Notes: a model not told the origin generated them from the sequence alone. A stretch of DNA of 64,000 nt from Pseudolabrys sp. (GCA_030655215.1 JAURVZ010000023.1:26584-90583); one strand, 5' to 3'; positions 43,686-53,219 are shown, counted from the first letter of the stretch. Made by a program: numbers and translations.

Positions 43686-46598
43686 TTACTCCGCCGCTTC
43701 CCGTCGCGGTTCGGCCTTCTCGACTTTGGCGGCGCAGAACTTGAACTCCGGAATCTTGCCGAACGGATCGAGCGCCGGATTGGTCAGGATGTTCGCCGCC
43801 GCTTCCACATAAGCAAACGGGATGAACACCACGCCGTCCGGCACCGCGTCGTCCTGGCGCGATTGCAGTTCGACCTCGCCGCGGCGCGTCGACACCTTCA
43901 CCATGTCGCCGGCCTGAATGCCAAGCTTTGCAATCGTGCCGCGCGACAGCTGCGCGATCGCCGACGGCTCGAGCGCATCAAGCACGAAAGAGCGGCGCGT
44001 CATCGAGCCGGTGTGCCAATGCTCAAGCTGGCGGCCGGTCGAAAGGATGTACGGGAATTCCTCATCCGGCACTTCGTTCGGCGGGGTCAACTTGGTGGCG
44101 ACCAGCTTGGCGAAGCCGCCCGGACGCGGGAAGCCATCCTCGAACACGACATCGCGGCCGGGAATGTCAGGGCCGGCAGTCGGATAAGTGACAGCGTATT
44201 CACGGTCAACGCGATCCCAGGTGATGTTCTCAAGCGCCGGCATCATCGACGCCATTTCGTCGAACACTTCACCGACGGTCGTGTAATTCCAGCCGCAGCC
44301 CATGCGGTTGGCAATGTCCTGGATGATCCACAGATCCTGGCGCGTGTCGCCCGGCAGCGGAATAGCGGCCCGGCCCATTTGCACCTGACGGTTGGTGTTG
44401 GTGACGGTGCCGTCCTTCTCCGGCCAGCCGGAGGCCGGCAGGATGACATCGGCATACATCGCCGTCTCGGTGAGGAAGAGGTCCTGCACGACGAGATGTT
44501 CTAGATGCGCCAGCGCCTGACGCGCATGGTTGAGATCGGGGTCGGACATGGCCGGGTTTTCGCCCTCGACATACATGCCCTTGATCTCGTCGGCGTGCAC
44601 AGCGTCCATGATTTCGACGACAGTCTTGCCGCGCTTCGGTGGCAGCTTGACGCCCCACTTCTCTTCGTACTTGCCGCGGATCACCGGGTCTTCGACCGAC
44701 TTGTAATCGGGGAAGAACATCGGGATGAGGCCGGCGTCGGACGCGCCCTGCACATTGTTCTGGCCGCGAAGCGGATGCAGGCCGGTGCCGGGACGTCCGA
44801 TCTGGCCGGTGATCAAGGCGAGCGCGATCAGGCAGCGCGCATTGTCGGTGCCGTGCGTGTGCTGCGAGACGCCCATGCCCCAAAAAATGATCGAGGTTTC
44901 GGCCCGCGCGTAGGCGCGGGCGACTTCACGCAAGGTGTCGGCCGGGATGCCGCAGATCGGCTCCATTTCCTCCGGCGTGAAGTCCTTGATGTTTTCCTTC
45001 CAGGCGTCGAAGCCTTCGACATAGGTCTGGATATATTGCGTGTCGTACAGCTTCTCGGTGACGATGACGTTCAACATGGCGTTGAGCATGGCCACGTCGG
45101 TGCCGTTCTTGAACTGCATCATCTTCCAGGCATGACGCTTCATCGCCGTGCCGCGCGGATCCATGACCACGATCTTGGCGCCGCGCTTGGCGGCTTGCTT
45201 GAAGAAAGTCGCGGCGACCGGATGGTTCTCGGTCGGGTTGGAGCCGATGATGATGATCAGTTCGGAATTCTTCACCTCGTTGAAGGTCGCGGTGACGGCA
45301 GCGGAGCCGACGCCCTCCAGCAGCGCCGACACCGACGAGGCGTGGCACAGGCGCGTGCAGTGATCGACATTGTTGGTGCCGAAGCCGGTGCGCACCAGCT
45401 TCTGGAACAGATAAGCCTCTTCGTTCGAGCCCTTGGCCGAGCCGAAACCGGCCAGCGCGTCCGGACCGTCGCGGTCGCGGATTTTCGCTAGACCACCGGC
45501 GGCGCGGTCGAGCGCCTCTTCCCACGTCGCTTCACGGAAATGCGTCCACGGATTCGACGGGTCGATGAATTCGTGCGGAATTTTCGGCACGCCTTCCTTG
45601 CGGATCATCGGCTTTAGCAGGCGCTGCGGATTGGCGACATAGTCGAAGCCAAAGCGGCCCTTGACGCAGAGACGATTTGAATTGGCCGGGCCGTCCTTGC
45701 CGACGACGGAGACGATCTTGTCTTCCTTGATCTGATAAGTGAGCTGGCAGCCGACGCCGCAATAGGGGCATACGGAGTCGACGGTGCGGTCCGGCGCGCC
45801 GAGATAGATGTTGTTCTCGTCGACCATGGTCTTCGGCATCAGCGCGCCGGTCGGACAGGCCTGCACGCATTCGCCGCAGCCGACGCAGGTCGAGGCGCCC
45901 ATGGCGTCGTCGAAGTCGAACACGATCTTCTCGAGATGGCCGCGGCCGGCCATGCCGATGACGTCATTGACCTGCACTTCACGGCAGGCGCGGACGCAGA
46001 GATTGCACTGGATGCAGGCGTCGAGATTGACCGCCATGGCCGGATGGCTGCGATCCGATTCCGGAACGGCGATTGCTTCGCGCTTGGGGAAGCGGCCGGC
46101 TTCGACATTCTGCTTCTTGGCGACGGCCCAAAATTGCGAGTCGCGATCATGCGCGATTTCCATCGCCGGCTGGTCGGTGAGCAGCAGTTCGGCGACCATC
46201 TTGCGCGCAGTGGTGGCGCGGTGCGTGTCGGTCTTCACCTTCATGCCGGGCGACGGCGTGCGGATGCAGGACGCGGCCAGCACGCGCTCGCCTTCGATCT
46301 CGACCATGCAAACGCGGCAATTGCCGTCGGCGCGATAGCCGGGCTTCGGCAGGTAGCACAGGTTCGGCAGTTCGATGTCGAGACGGGCGGCGGCCTTGAA
46401 GATCGACTCGCCTTCGCGGATGTCGACTTCGTGGCCGTCGATAAAGAAGGTTTTCGCCGTCGGCGCTTTGCCGGCGCCGTCGGTCCTGTCGACCGGCGCG
46501 GTGTGCGCGACAGCCGGCTTGCCGTTGTTCAGGTCGGTGCCACCGGCAGCGCCCTTATTGTCCTGGCCGTAACCTGCGGGATTTTTGCTATCGGTCAT
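43686..46598 (-). CDS. fdhA: NAD-dependent formate dehydrogenase alpha subunit (Mo/W bis-MGD)
   Basis: Oxidises formate to CO2, 970 aa. An N-terminal [2Fe-2S] domain lies at about 47-125 (LPNLCYLPKPGYRADGNC...). Two 4Fe-4S clusters (CIQCNLCVRAC, CVGCGECVQACPTGAL) are near 195-245. A fourth cluster is at CPYCGVGCQLTYQ near 275. The metal ligand is Cys in TRLCHASSV near 412, so it is the Cys, not Sec, form. The length and the two-gene layout match the tungsten FDH1 of Methylorubrum; metal Mo versus W cannot be told. No fdsC or fdsD is next to it. It supplies NADH from formate made by oxalate breakdown. Confidence 0.94.
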   Translation of the reverse strand: MTDSKNPAGYGQDNKGAAGGTDLNNGKPAVAHTAPVDRTDGAGKAPTAKTFFIDGHEVDIREGESIFKAAARLDIELPNLCYLPKPGYRADGNCRVCMVEIEGERVLAASCIRTPSPGMKVKTDTHRATTARKMVAELLLTDQPAMEIAHDRDSQFWAVAKKQNVEAGRFPKREAIAVPESDRSHPAMAVNLDACIQCNLCVRACREVQVNDVIGMAGRGHLEKIVFDFDDAMGASTCVGCGECVQACPTGALMPKTMVDENNIYLGAPDRTVDSVCPYCGVGCQLTYQIKEDKIVSVVGKDGPANSNRLCVKGRFGFDYVANPQRLLKPMIRKEGVPKIPHEFIDPSNPWTHFREATWEEALDRAAGGLAKIRDRDGPDALAGFGSAKGSNEEAYLFQKLVRTGFGTNNVDHCTRLCHASSVSALLEGVGSAAVTATFNEVKNSELIIIIGSNPTENHPVAATFFKQAAKRGAKIVVMDPRGTAMKRHAWKMMQFKNGTDVAMLNAMLNVIVTEKLYDTQYIQTYVEGFDAWKENIKDFTPEEMEPICGIPADTLREVARAYARAETSIIFWGMGVSQHTHGTDNARCLIALALITGQIGRPGTGLHPLRGQNNVQGASDAGLIPMFFPDYKSVEDPVIRGKYEEKWGVKLPPKRGKTVVEIMDAVHADEIKGMYVEGENPAMSDPDLNHARQALAHLEHLVVQDLFLTETAMYADVILPASGWPEKDGTVTNTNRQVQMGRAAIPLPGDTRQDLWIIQDIANRMGCGWNYTTVGEVFDEMASMMPALENITWDRVDREYAVTYPTAGPDIPGRDVVFEDGFPRPGGFAKLVATKLTPPNEVPDEEFPYILSTGRQLEHWHTGSMTRRSFVLDALEPSAIAQLSRGTIAKLGIQAGDMVKVSTRRGEVELQSRQDDAVPDGVVFIPFAYVEAAANILTNPALDPFGKIPEFKFCAAKVEKAEPRREAAE

Positions 46599-46600
46599 GA

Positions 46601-48334
46601 TTACCACTTGCCCATCGGTTTGGTCAGGTCCTCGGGGAAATAGGTCAGCACGCTGAGCAGCGGGTTCGGCGCCGCCTGACCGAGGCCGCAGATGGAAGCG
46701 TCGCGCATCAAGGTGGCAAGCTCGGTCAGCAGTTCGACATTCCACGGGCCCTGCTGCATCAGCTTGACGGCCTTCTCGGTACCGGCGCGGCATGGCGTGC
46801 ACTGGCCGCAACTCTCGTCCTCAAAGAACTTGATGAGGTTGAGCGCGACCGCTTTCATGTCATCCTCGTCCGACAAGATGACGACGGCGTGCGAACCGAC
46901 GAAGCCGCCATGCGGCTCGAGCGTGCCGAAATCGAGCGGGTGGTCCGCAAGCTTCGGCGAGAAGATGCCGCCCGATGCACCGCCGGGCAGGAAGCCCTTG
47001 AGCGTGTGACCATCGAGCATGCCGCCGGAATATTCGTTGATCAGTTCGTTGATGGTGACGCCGGCAGGCGCCAGCTTGACGCCGGGATTCTTGACGCGGC
47101 CGGACACCGAGAAGCTGCGGAAGCCCTTCTTGTCGCGGCGGCCCTGCGAGGTGAACCATTCCGGGCCGCGCTCGATAATGTCGCGCAGCCAGTACAAGGT
47201 CTCGACATTCTGCTCGAGCGTCGGGCGGCCGAACAGGCCGACTTGCGCGAGATAAGGCGGGCGATGGCGCGGCAGGCCGCGCTTGCCTTCGATCGATTCG
47301 ATCATCGCCGATTCTTCGCCGCAGATATAAGCGCCGGCGCCGCGTCGGATGTGCACCTTGGTGTGCGGCATCAGGCCGGCCTGCTCGACCTTGGCGATTT
47401 CCTCGAGCAGCATCAGGCGAATTTCCGGATACTCATCGCGCACATAGAGATACGTGTCGGCGGCTTCGACGACATAAGCGGCGAGCAACATGCCTTCGAT
47501 GAAACGATGCGGATCCCGCTCGAGATAGTAGCGATCCTTGAACGTGCCTGGCTCGCCCTCGTCGCAGTTAACGGCGAACAACCGTGGAGCGGGCTCGGCG
47601 CGCACAAGCGTCCACTTGCGCCCCGTGGGGAAGCCAGCGCCGCCAAGGCCGCGCAGGCCGGCGTCGCTGACGCCCTTGATCAGATCATCGCGGGTTTTCT
47701 TTTCGGCGAGAACATCCTGCAACAGCGCATAGCCGCCGGCATTCTTATAGGCGTCGAAGCCGGTCTCCGGATGCCACGCATGCGCATGCGGCTTGGCTGC
47801 CGCAGCAGCGGTGAGATTCTCGATGTTGGCATTGAAGGTCTGCACATGGCCGACAGCGGCCACCGGCGCATGATCGCAAGCGCCCATGCACGGTGCGCGC
47901 ACGACGCGGACATTCGGGCCGAGGGCTTCTGGCAATGACGCCAGCAAATTCTCGGCGCCGGCCATGGCGCAGGACAATGAATCGCACACGCGAATGGTGA
48001 GCGGTGGCGGTGGCGGGCCTTCCTTCACAACATCGAAGTGGGCGTAGAAGGTCGCGACCTCGTAGACCTCGGCCATGGCCATTTTCATCTCGAAAGCGAG
48101 CGCGGTGAGATGCGGCGCGGATATGTAGCCGTAATGATCCTGGATGAGATGCAGATGTTCGATGAGCAGGTCGCGGCGGCGCGGCTTGTCGATCAGCAGC
48201 GCCTGCACTTCGGCCAGCGCTTGATTGTCGATCTGGCGGCCTTTCGGCGTCCTTGGCGACTTCCTGCGTCCACCCTTGCCCGAGCCGCCACCGTGACCAG
48301 TCCCGCCTGTTTGCGGCGGATTATGCATATTCAT
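46601..48334 (-). CDS. fdhB: Formate dehydrogenase beta subunit, NuoE-NuoF fusion
   Basis: 577-aa diaphorase subunit. A basic Gly-rich N-terminus (1-33) leads into a NuoE-like [2Fe-2S] domain, with VCDSLSCAMAGAENLL and APCMGACDHAP near 113-155. A NuoF-like domain follows: FMN/NAD site GLGGAGFPTGRKW near 230, FAVNCDEGEPGTFKD, YICGEESAMIES, and the 4Fe-4S site ESCGQCTPCRAGTEK near 517. Electrons go to NAD+. The gene precedes fdhA by 2 bases and is read away from a divergent LysR gene. Confidence 0.94.
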   Translation of the reverse strand: MNMHNPPQTGGTGHGGGSGKGGRRKSPRTPKGRQIDNQALAEVQALLIDKPRRRDLLIEHLHLIQDHYGYISAPHLTALAFEMKMAMAEVYEVATFYAHFDVVKEGPPPPPLTIRVCDSLSCAMAGAENLLASLPEALGPNVRVVRAPCMGACDHAPVAAVGHVQTFNANIENLTAAAAAKPHAHAWHPETGFDAYKNAGGYALLQDVLAEKKTRDDLIKGVSDAGLRGLGGAGFPTGRKWTLVRAEPAPRLFAVNCDEGEPGTFKDRYYLERDPHRFIEGMLLAAYVVEAADTYLYVRDEYPEIRLMLLEEIAKVEQAGLMPHTKVHIRRGAGAYICGEESAMIESIEGKRGLPRHRPPYLAQVGLFGRPTLEQNVETLYWLRDIIERGPEWFTSQGRRDKKGFRSFSVSGRVKNPGVKLAPAGVTINELINEYSGGMLDGHTLKGFLPGGASGGIFSPKLADHPLDFGTLEPHGGFVGSHAVVILSDEDDMKAVALNLIKFFEDESCGQCTPCRAGTEKAVKLMQQGPWNVELLTELATLMRDASICGLGQAAPNPLLSVLTYFPEDLTKPMGKW

Positions 48335-48403
48335 TGCGGTCTCCCAGACCCCTTTTTTGCAGCCATTCCAGACTGGCTACAATCCCGTGTTCTCCATCGG
48401 TCA

Positions 48404-48418
48404 ATAGACAAGTTCTAT
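48404..48418. promoter_or_regulatory. LysR-type box between fdhB and lysR
   Basis: ATAGACAAGTTCTAT, an ATAG-N7-CTAT dyad that fits the T-N11-A rule of LysR sites. It lies in the 169-base divergent spacer 48335-48503, with ATCTAT repeated 12 bases later. Confidence 0.6.
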
Positions 48419-48503
48419 CAAACGATCTATGTTCGCTGCTTAATATTTGACCAATACCTTGGAATGATGCTAATCTAAGTAATTGAAAACACGGGGTAAT
48501 GCC

Positions 48504-49397
48504 GTGATCGACAAGCTCGAATTCCTGCTGGCGCTGGCGCGGGAGAAGCACTTCGGCCACGCGGCCGAGGCCTGCGGCGTCACCCAGCCGACCTTGTCGG
48601 CCGGGGTGAAGCAGATCGAGGAGCAAATGGGCGTGATGCTGGTGCGGCGCGGCTCGCGCTTCCAGGGCTTCACGCCGGAAGGCGAGCGCGTGCTGGAATG
48701 GGCGCGGCGCATCGTCGGCGACACCCGCAACATGCATGACGAGATCAGCGCGCTGCGCCATGGCCTCTCTGGCCGACTGCGCATTGCTGCGATCCCGACC
48801 GCACTGGCGATGGTGGCGGCGCTGACCACGCCCTATCGTGAGAAACATCCGAATGTGCAGTTCACGATCTACTCGCGCACATCGGTCGAGATTCTCGACC
48901 TGCTGGAAAATCTCGAAGTCGATGCCGGCATTACCTATGTCGAGAACGAACCGCTCGGCCGCGTCAGCATGATCCCGCTCTATCAGGAGCACTACCGGCT
49001 GCTGACATCGGCGGACGCACCGCTCGGCAACCGCAAGAGCGTGACCTGGGCCGAAGTGGCGCAGGTGCCTTTGTGTTTGCTGACGCCGGACATGCAGAAC
49101 CGGCGCATCATCGACCGTCTGCTGAAAAGCGCCGGCGGCGATTCACGGCCGACGCTTGAATCGGATTCGATGATCCTGCTGTTCTCGCATGTGCGCACCG
49201 GCCGCTGGGCCAGCGTCATGCCGGAAAAGATCGCGCAGACATTGGGCCTGACCGACACGATCCGCGCCATTCCGATCACCGAGCCGGAAGCGGTGCAGAC
49301 CATCGGCCTTGTCGTGCCGAAACGCGAGCCGATGACGCCGACGACAGCGGCGCTGGTCGATGTCGCCAAACGCGTCGCGCCGACGCTGCACGACTAG
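48504..49397 (+). CDS. LysR family regulator, paralogue B, divergent from formate dehydrogenase
   Basis: 297-aa regulator with GTG start (MIDKLEFLLALAREKHFGHAAEAC) and a winged helix ending SAGVKQIEEQMGVMLVRRGSRFQ. It is close to the LysR at 42603-43535, sharing TPDMQNRRIIDRLL and GITYVENEPLGRV. Divergent orientation suggests it controls the fdhBA operon, probably with formate or a metal-pterin state as signal. A TTG at 48483 would add 7 residues. Confidence 0.9.
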   Translation: MIDKLEFLLALAREKHFGHAAEACGVTQPTLSAGVKQIEEQMGVMLVRRGSRFQGFTPEGERVLEWARRIVGDTRNMHDEISALRHGLSGRLRIAAIPTALAMVAALTTPYREKHPNVQFTIYSRTSVEILDLLENLEVDAGITYVENEPLGRVSMIPLYQEHYRLLTSADAPLGNRKSVTWAEVAQVPLCLLTPDMQNRRIIDRLLKSAGGDSRPTLESDSMILLFSHVRTGRWASVMPEKIAQTLGLTDTIRAIPITEPEAVQTIGLVVPKREPMTPTTAALVDVAKRVAPTLHD

Positions 49398-49513
49398 CCT
49401 TGCTCAATGTCGGATGGCCGACAATGATCGCGTGCCCGTGATCGGTTGAATCGCAAGGCCGCTGGAACTGAGCCGTGTTGTCCGCCGTTAGGCCGGGCAA
49501 TCATGCTCAATAA

Positions 49514-49852
49514 ATGGCCATCGCGATGATCACGCAACTCAATCCGCCGCTGCCGCTGCACACCGCCAAAGGCCCCGGCTTGGCGCACTTCGTCATTGAT
49601 TACGGGCCTGAATACGACTTGGTCTGGGTGATGTTCATGGACGCCGACGGCGCCTGCTGGTCGGTGCCGAACCCGGAAGTGAAGATGCAGTTCAACTGGA
49701 CGCTCGGCCGCCGCCCGGCACCGAAGATGGCGGCGGCTCCCGCCGCCGCAGCGCCGCTGGCGCCGGCGTTGCCGGATGAAGTGCGCCCCGCTGCTGCTGG
49801 CGCTGCCGGCGCCGACAATGTCCGCGTGTTCCCGCGCGGCTCGGAAGGCTAG
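49514..49852 (+). CDS. Hypothetical protein with Ala/Pro-rich tail
   Basis: 112 aa. The first 70 residues (PPLPLHTAKGPGLAHFVIDYGP, DLVWVMFMDADGACWSVPNP) look like a compact beta-fold seen in short alphaproteobacterial proteins. The rest is Ala/Pro-rich linker. No function known. The gap 49398-49513 before it shows nothing definite. Confidence 0.65.
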   Translation: MAIAMITQLNPPLPLHTAKGPGLAHFVIDYGPEYDLVWVMFMDADGACWSVPNPEVKMQFNWTLGRRPAPKMAAAPAAAAPLAPALPDEVRPAAAGAAGADNVRVFPRGSEG

Positions 49853-49855
49853 CTT

Positions 49856-49938
49856 GTCGCCCCCGCGAAGGCGGGGGCCATAGCCTTTGCCCTATCGAGA
49901 GAGCATGGTGCATGGGTCCCCGCCTACGCAGGGACGAC
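49856..49938. repeat. Palindromic repeat (family F)
   Basis: GTCGCCCCCGCGAAGGCGGG hairpin at the left and GGGTCCCCGCCTACGCAGGG at the right. It lies between a plus-strand gene and the ppa gene. Similar GGGTCCCCGC hairpins occur at 62173-62256. Confidence 0.75.
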
Positions 49939-49944
49939 AGCGAT

Positions 49945-50580
49945 TTACTTCTTCGGCTTCTTCGCCGGCTTTTCTTTTTTCGTGGCGGCCTTGTCTTCTT
50001 TCTTCGCCACCTTCTCTATCTTCTTGTCTTCCTTGCGCCGCTTCTTGTCTTCCGGATCCAGCGCGCGCTGGATGCCATCGAGGATCAGCTGCTCGGCTTC
50101 ACGCGCATCGAGCCAGCGGATCAAGGTCACCCACTTGCCCTTTTCCAGATCCTTGTAGTGCTGGAAGAAGTGCGCGATCTGTTCGCACATCACATCCGGC
50201 AAATCGCGATAGCTGGTGATGCCCTTGTAAAACGGATGCAGCGCATCGACCGGCACGGCGAGGATCTTCTCGTCATTGCCGGCTTCGTCTTCCATCAGCA
50301 GCGCGCCGACCGGACGGCAGCGGATGACCGCGCCAGGCACCACCGGCACCTGGCCGATCACCAGCACGTCGCACGGGTCGCCATCGCCCGACAACGTATG
50401 CGGGATAAAGCCGTAATTGCCCGGATAGAACATCGCGGTGTGCAGGAAGCGGTCGACGAAGATGGCGCCCGACGTTTTGTCGAATTCGTATTTCACCGGC
50501 ACGCCGCCGAGAGGTATCTCGATAACGGCGTGAACGTCGTGCGGCGGGTTGCGGCCCGTTGAGATCAGTTTGAGGTCCAT
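49945..50580 (-). CDS. ppa: Inorganic pyrophosphatase with Lys-rich tail
   Basis: Hydrolyses pyrophosphate to two phosphates, pulling CoA-ligase and polymerase reactions. 211 aa; the family core ends near residue 178. Core motifs are VKYEFDKTSGAIFVDRFL, YPGNYGFIPHT, and the Mg site DGDPCDVLVIG (residues 65-75). AAGGAG precedes the ATG. After the core comes an extra tail of about 33 residues with alternating Lys/Glu/Ala (DKKRRKEDKKIEKVAKKEDK...), about half Lys. This tail is unlike E. coli Ppa. It may bind nucleic acid or another partner. Confidence 0.93.
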   Translation of the reverse strand: MDLKLISTGRNPPHDVHAVIEIPLGGVPVKYEFDKTSGAIFVDRFLHTAMFYPGNYGFIPHTLSGDGDPCDVLVIGQVPVVPGAVIRCRPVGALLMEDEAGNDEKILAVPVDALHPFYKGITSYRDLPDVMCEQIAHFFQHYKDLEKGKWVTLIRWLDAREAEQLILDGIQRALDPEDKKRRKEDKKIEKVAKKEDKAATKKEKPAKKPKK

Positions 50581-50627
50581 CGTAGCTCCTTGTTGCGTCT
50601 CCGCTAACACGAGGAGTGAGAAGCAAT

Positions 50628-51314
50628 CTACCCCACCTTTTCGTGCATATGGCGGAACATGGCCTTCTTCGCCTCGTCGTCGAATTCCGTTTTGAACGTG
50701 TGCTTGTCCTTGATCGCAATCGCACGCGCCGCGGCCGGACGGGCGCTGATCTCGTCGATCAGCTTCTTAAGGCTTGGGAACTTGGACCAATAAGCCTCGC
50801 CCAGCGCCACCGGGATTAACCGCGCCCAGCCCCACAGCGCCATGTCGACGATCGTGTAGGTATCGCCGAGCATGAATTTCTGCTTCGACAGCCGCGCCTC
50901 GATGATCGCGTAGTGGCGCTGCGCTTCATACATGTAGCGGTTGGTGGCGTATTCGATCTTCTCCGGCGCGTAATTGCGGAAGTGCACCGACTGGCCGGAA
51001 TAAGGACCGACGCCGGAAGCAATGAACATCAGCCAGGACAGCAATTCGCCGCGCTGCTTGTCGCTTTTGCCGGGCATGAACTGGCCGGTCTTCTCGCCGA
51101 GATAAAGCAGGATGGCATTGGAATCGAACACGGTGACGTCGCCATCGACGATGGCCGGCACTTTCGCGTTCGGATTGATCGCCATGTAGTCCGGCTTGTG
51201 CTGATCGCCCTTGCGGGTGTCGACCGGGATGGCTTCATACGGCAGGCCGGCTTCTTCGAGAAACAGCGCCACCTTCATCGGGTTCGGCGCACCGGAATAA
51301 TAGAATTTGAGCAT
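50628..51314 (-). CDS. Glutathione S-transferase family protein
   Basis: 228 aa with thioredoxin-like N-terminal domain (MLKFYYSGAPNPMKVALFLEEAGL) and an all-helical C-terminal domain. NAKVPAIVDGDVTVFDSNAILLYL contains the conserved cis-Pro and Glu/Ser glutathione site; length and order fit the YfcG/Ure2-like group. AGGGAG precedes the ATG. A role in glutathione-dependent redox or detoxification is inferred. Confidence 0.92.
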   Translation of the reverse strand: MLKFYYSGAPNPMKVALFLEEAGLPYEAIPVDTRKGDQHKPDYMAINPNAKVPAIVDGDVTVFDSNAILLYLGEKTGQFMPGKSDKQRGELLSWLMFIASGVGPYSGQSVHFRNYAPEKIEYATNRYMYEAQRHYAIIEARLSKQKFMLGDTYTIVDMALWGWARLIPVALGEAYWSKFPSLKKLIDEISARPAAARAIAIKDKHTFKTEFDDEAKKAMFRHMHEKVG

Positions 51315-51335
51315 CAAGTTCTCCCTTCGTGATCC

Positions 51336-51450
51336 GTCATCCTGAGGTGCGAGCGTAGCGAGCCTCGAAGGACGACGGCCACCGCCTTATAGCACACGGG
51401 CCGTCGCCCTTCGAGGCTCGGCCAAGAGGCCTCGCACCTCAGGGTGACGG
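51336..51450. repeat. Inverted repeat family B, full copy
   Basis: GTCATCCTGAGGTGCGAGCG at the left, CTCGCACCTCAGGGTGACGG at the right. Inner halves GAGCCTCGAAGGACGACGG and CCGTCGCCCTTCGAGGCTC also pair. It lies between fhs and the GST gene. Confidence 0.88.
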
Positions 51451-51473
51451 GGATGATGATTGGTCCGGAACGC

Positions 51474-51501
51474 AAACGGGCGGCCCGAAGGCCGCCCGTT
51501 T
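51474..51501 (-). terminator. Terminator of the fhs transcript
   Basis: Perfect stem AAACGGGCGGCC / GGCCGCCCGTTT with CGAA loop just after the fhs stop codon. Confidence 0.8.
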
Positions 51502-51521
51502 CGGTCTTACTGTTAGAAAAC

Positions 51522-53219
51522 CTAGAACAACCCAACAATCTGCCCATCGGCGCCGACGTCGATCGTGTCGGCGGACGGCACCTTGGGCAGGCCCGGCATG
51601 GTCATAATCTCACCGCAGATGGCGACGACGAACTCGGCGCCCGCCGAAAGGCGAACCTCACGCACCGGAATCGAGAAGCCGGTCGGCGCGCCCTTGGCGT
51701 CCGGATTGGTCGAGAACGAGTACTGCGTCTTGGCGATGCAGACCGGCAGCTTGCCGAAGCCCATCTCTTCCCAGGTCTTGAGCTGATCCTTGACCGACTT
51801 GTCGGCGGTCGCGTCATCGGCGCGGTAGATTTCCTTGGCGATGGTGCGGATCTTCTCGAACAACGGCGTCTCGTCCGGATACAGGAACTTGAGGTTGCCC
51901 TTGTTGGCGTCGATGGTCTTGACCACCGCGTTGGCGACGTCGGCAGCGCCGGCACCGCCGAGCGCCCAGTGATCGGCCATCAAGGCTTCGACGCCGAGCG
52001 CCTTGCACTTTTCCTTGACCAGATTCATCTCGGCATCGGTGTCGGCCGAGAAGCGGTTGATCGAGACCACCGCCGGCAGGCCGAACTTCTTGATGTTCTG
52101 CACGTGACGCTCGAGGTTCGACATGCCGGCTTCAAGCGCCTTCAGGTCTTCCTTCTTCAGGTCTTCTTTCTTGACGCCGCCATGCATCTTCAGCGCGCGG
52201 ATGGTGGCGACGATGACGACGCAGGACGGCTCGATGCCGGCCTTGCGGCATTTGATGTCGATGAACTTCTCGGCGCCAAGGTCAGCGCCGAAGCCAGCTT
52301 CCGTCACCACATAGTCGGCGAGCTTCAGCGCGGTCGTGGTGGCGACGACCGAGTTGCAGCCATGCGCGATGTTGGCGAAGGGGCCGCCATGGATGAAGGC
52401 GGGCGTGCCTTCGAGCGTCTGCACCAGGTTCGGCGCAATCGCTTCCTTGAGCAGCGCGGTCATCGCACCGTGCGCCTTGAGGTCGGCGGCGCGGATCGGC
52501 TTGCGGTCGCGGGTATAGGCGACGATGATCTTGCCGAGGCGCTCCTTCAAATCGTCGAGATCCTTGGCGAGACAGAAGATCGCCATGACTTCCGACGCGA
52601 CGGTAATGTCGAAGCCGGCTTCGCGCGGATAACCATTGGCGACGCCACCGAGCGAGCAGACGATTTCGCGCAGCGCGCGGTCGTTCATGTCGATGACGCG
52701 GCGCCAGGCGACGCGGCGGCTATCGATGCCGAGCGCATTGCCCCAGTAGATATGGTTGTCGATGAGCGCCGAGAGCAAATTGTGCGCCGAGGTGATGGCG
52801 TGGAAGTCGCCGGTGAAGTGCAGGTTGATGTCTTCCATCGGAATGACCTGGGCATAACCGCCGCCGGCGGCACCCCCCTTCATGCCGAAGGACGGCCCAA
52901 GCGACGGCTCGCGCAGACAACAGATCGCCTTCTTGCCGATATGGTTGAGCGCGTCGGTGAGGCCGACCGTCGTCGTGGTCTTGCCCTCGCCCGCCGGTGT
53001 CGGCGAAATCGCCGTCACCAGGATAAGCTTGCCGTTCGGCTTGTCCTTCAGCGACTTGATGTATTCCATCGACACCTTGGCCTTGTAGTGGCCATACGGG
53101 TCGAGGTTTTCCGCGGCCACGCCGAGCTTGTCCTTGGCGACATCAAGGATGCGGCGCTTGGTGGCGGTTTGCGAGATTTCGATATCGGATTTCGGCGACT
53201 GATGCTGTGAGGCGGGCAT
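51522..53219 (-). CDS. fhs: Formate-tetrahydrofolate ligase
   Basis: ATP-dependent formation of 10-formyl-THF from formate and THF, 565 aa. The P-loop-like [11 protein letters not shown] is at residues 73-83, followed by [20 protein letters not shown] and [19 protein letters not shown]. The C-terminal part has [13 protein letters not shown] and [17 protein letters not shown] tandem [10 protein letters not shown] occurs near residue 352. It is last in a gene string with oxc, frc and a formyltransferase. It would assimilate formate released by oxalate breakdown. The string is co-directional, but inverted repeats interrupt each gap. Confidence 0.96.
   Translation of the reverse strand: MPASQHQSPKSDIEISQTATKRRILDVAKDKLGVAAENLDPYGHYKAKVSMEYIKSLKDKPNGKLILVTAISPTPAGEGKTTTTVGLTDALNHIGKKAICCLREPSLGPSFGMKGGAAGGGYAQVIPMEDINLHFTGDFHAITSAHNLLSALIDNHIYWGNALGIDSRRVAWRRVIDMNDRALREIVCSLGGVANGYPREAGFDITVASEVMAIFCLAKDLDDLKERLGKIIVAYTRDRKPIRAADLKAHGAMTALLKEAIAPNLVQTLEGTPAFIHGGPFANIAHGCNSVVATTTALKLADYVVTEAGFGADLGAEKFIDIKCRKAGIEPSCVVIVATIRALKMHGGVKKEDLKKEDLKALEAGMSNLERHVQNIKKFGLPAVVSINRFSADTDAEMNLVKEKCKALGVEALMADHWALGGAGAADVANAVVKTIDANKGNLKFLYPDETPLFEKIRTIAKEIYRADDATADKSVKDQLKTWEEMGFGKLPVCIAKTQYSFSTNPDAKGAPTGFSIPVREVRLSAGAEFVVAICGEIMTMPGLPKVPSADTIDVGADGQIVGLF

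Noticed and set aside
45340..45370. Selenocysteine (in-frame TGA) in formate dehydrogenase
   Set aside because: The position in TRLCHAS is a normal Cys codon; no SECIS-type need.
51444..53210. 588-codon open frame on the plus strand
   Set aside because: Lies opposite fhs, whose protein is unmistakable. The translation is Arg/Asp/Gly-rich with no domain, a GC-bias shadow.
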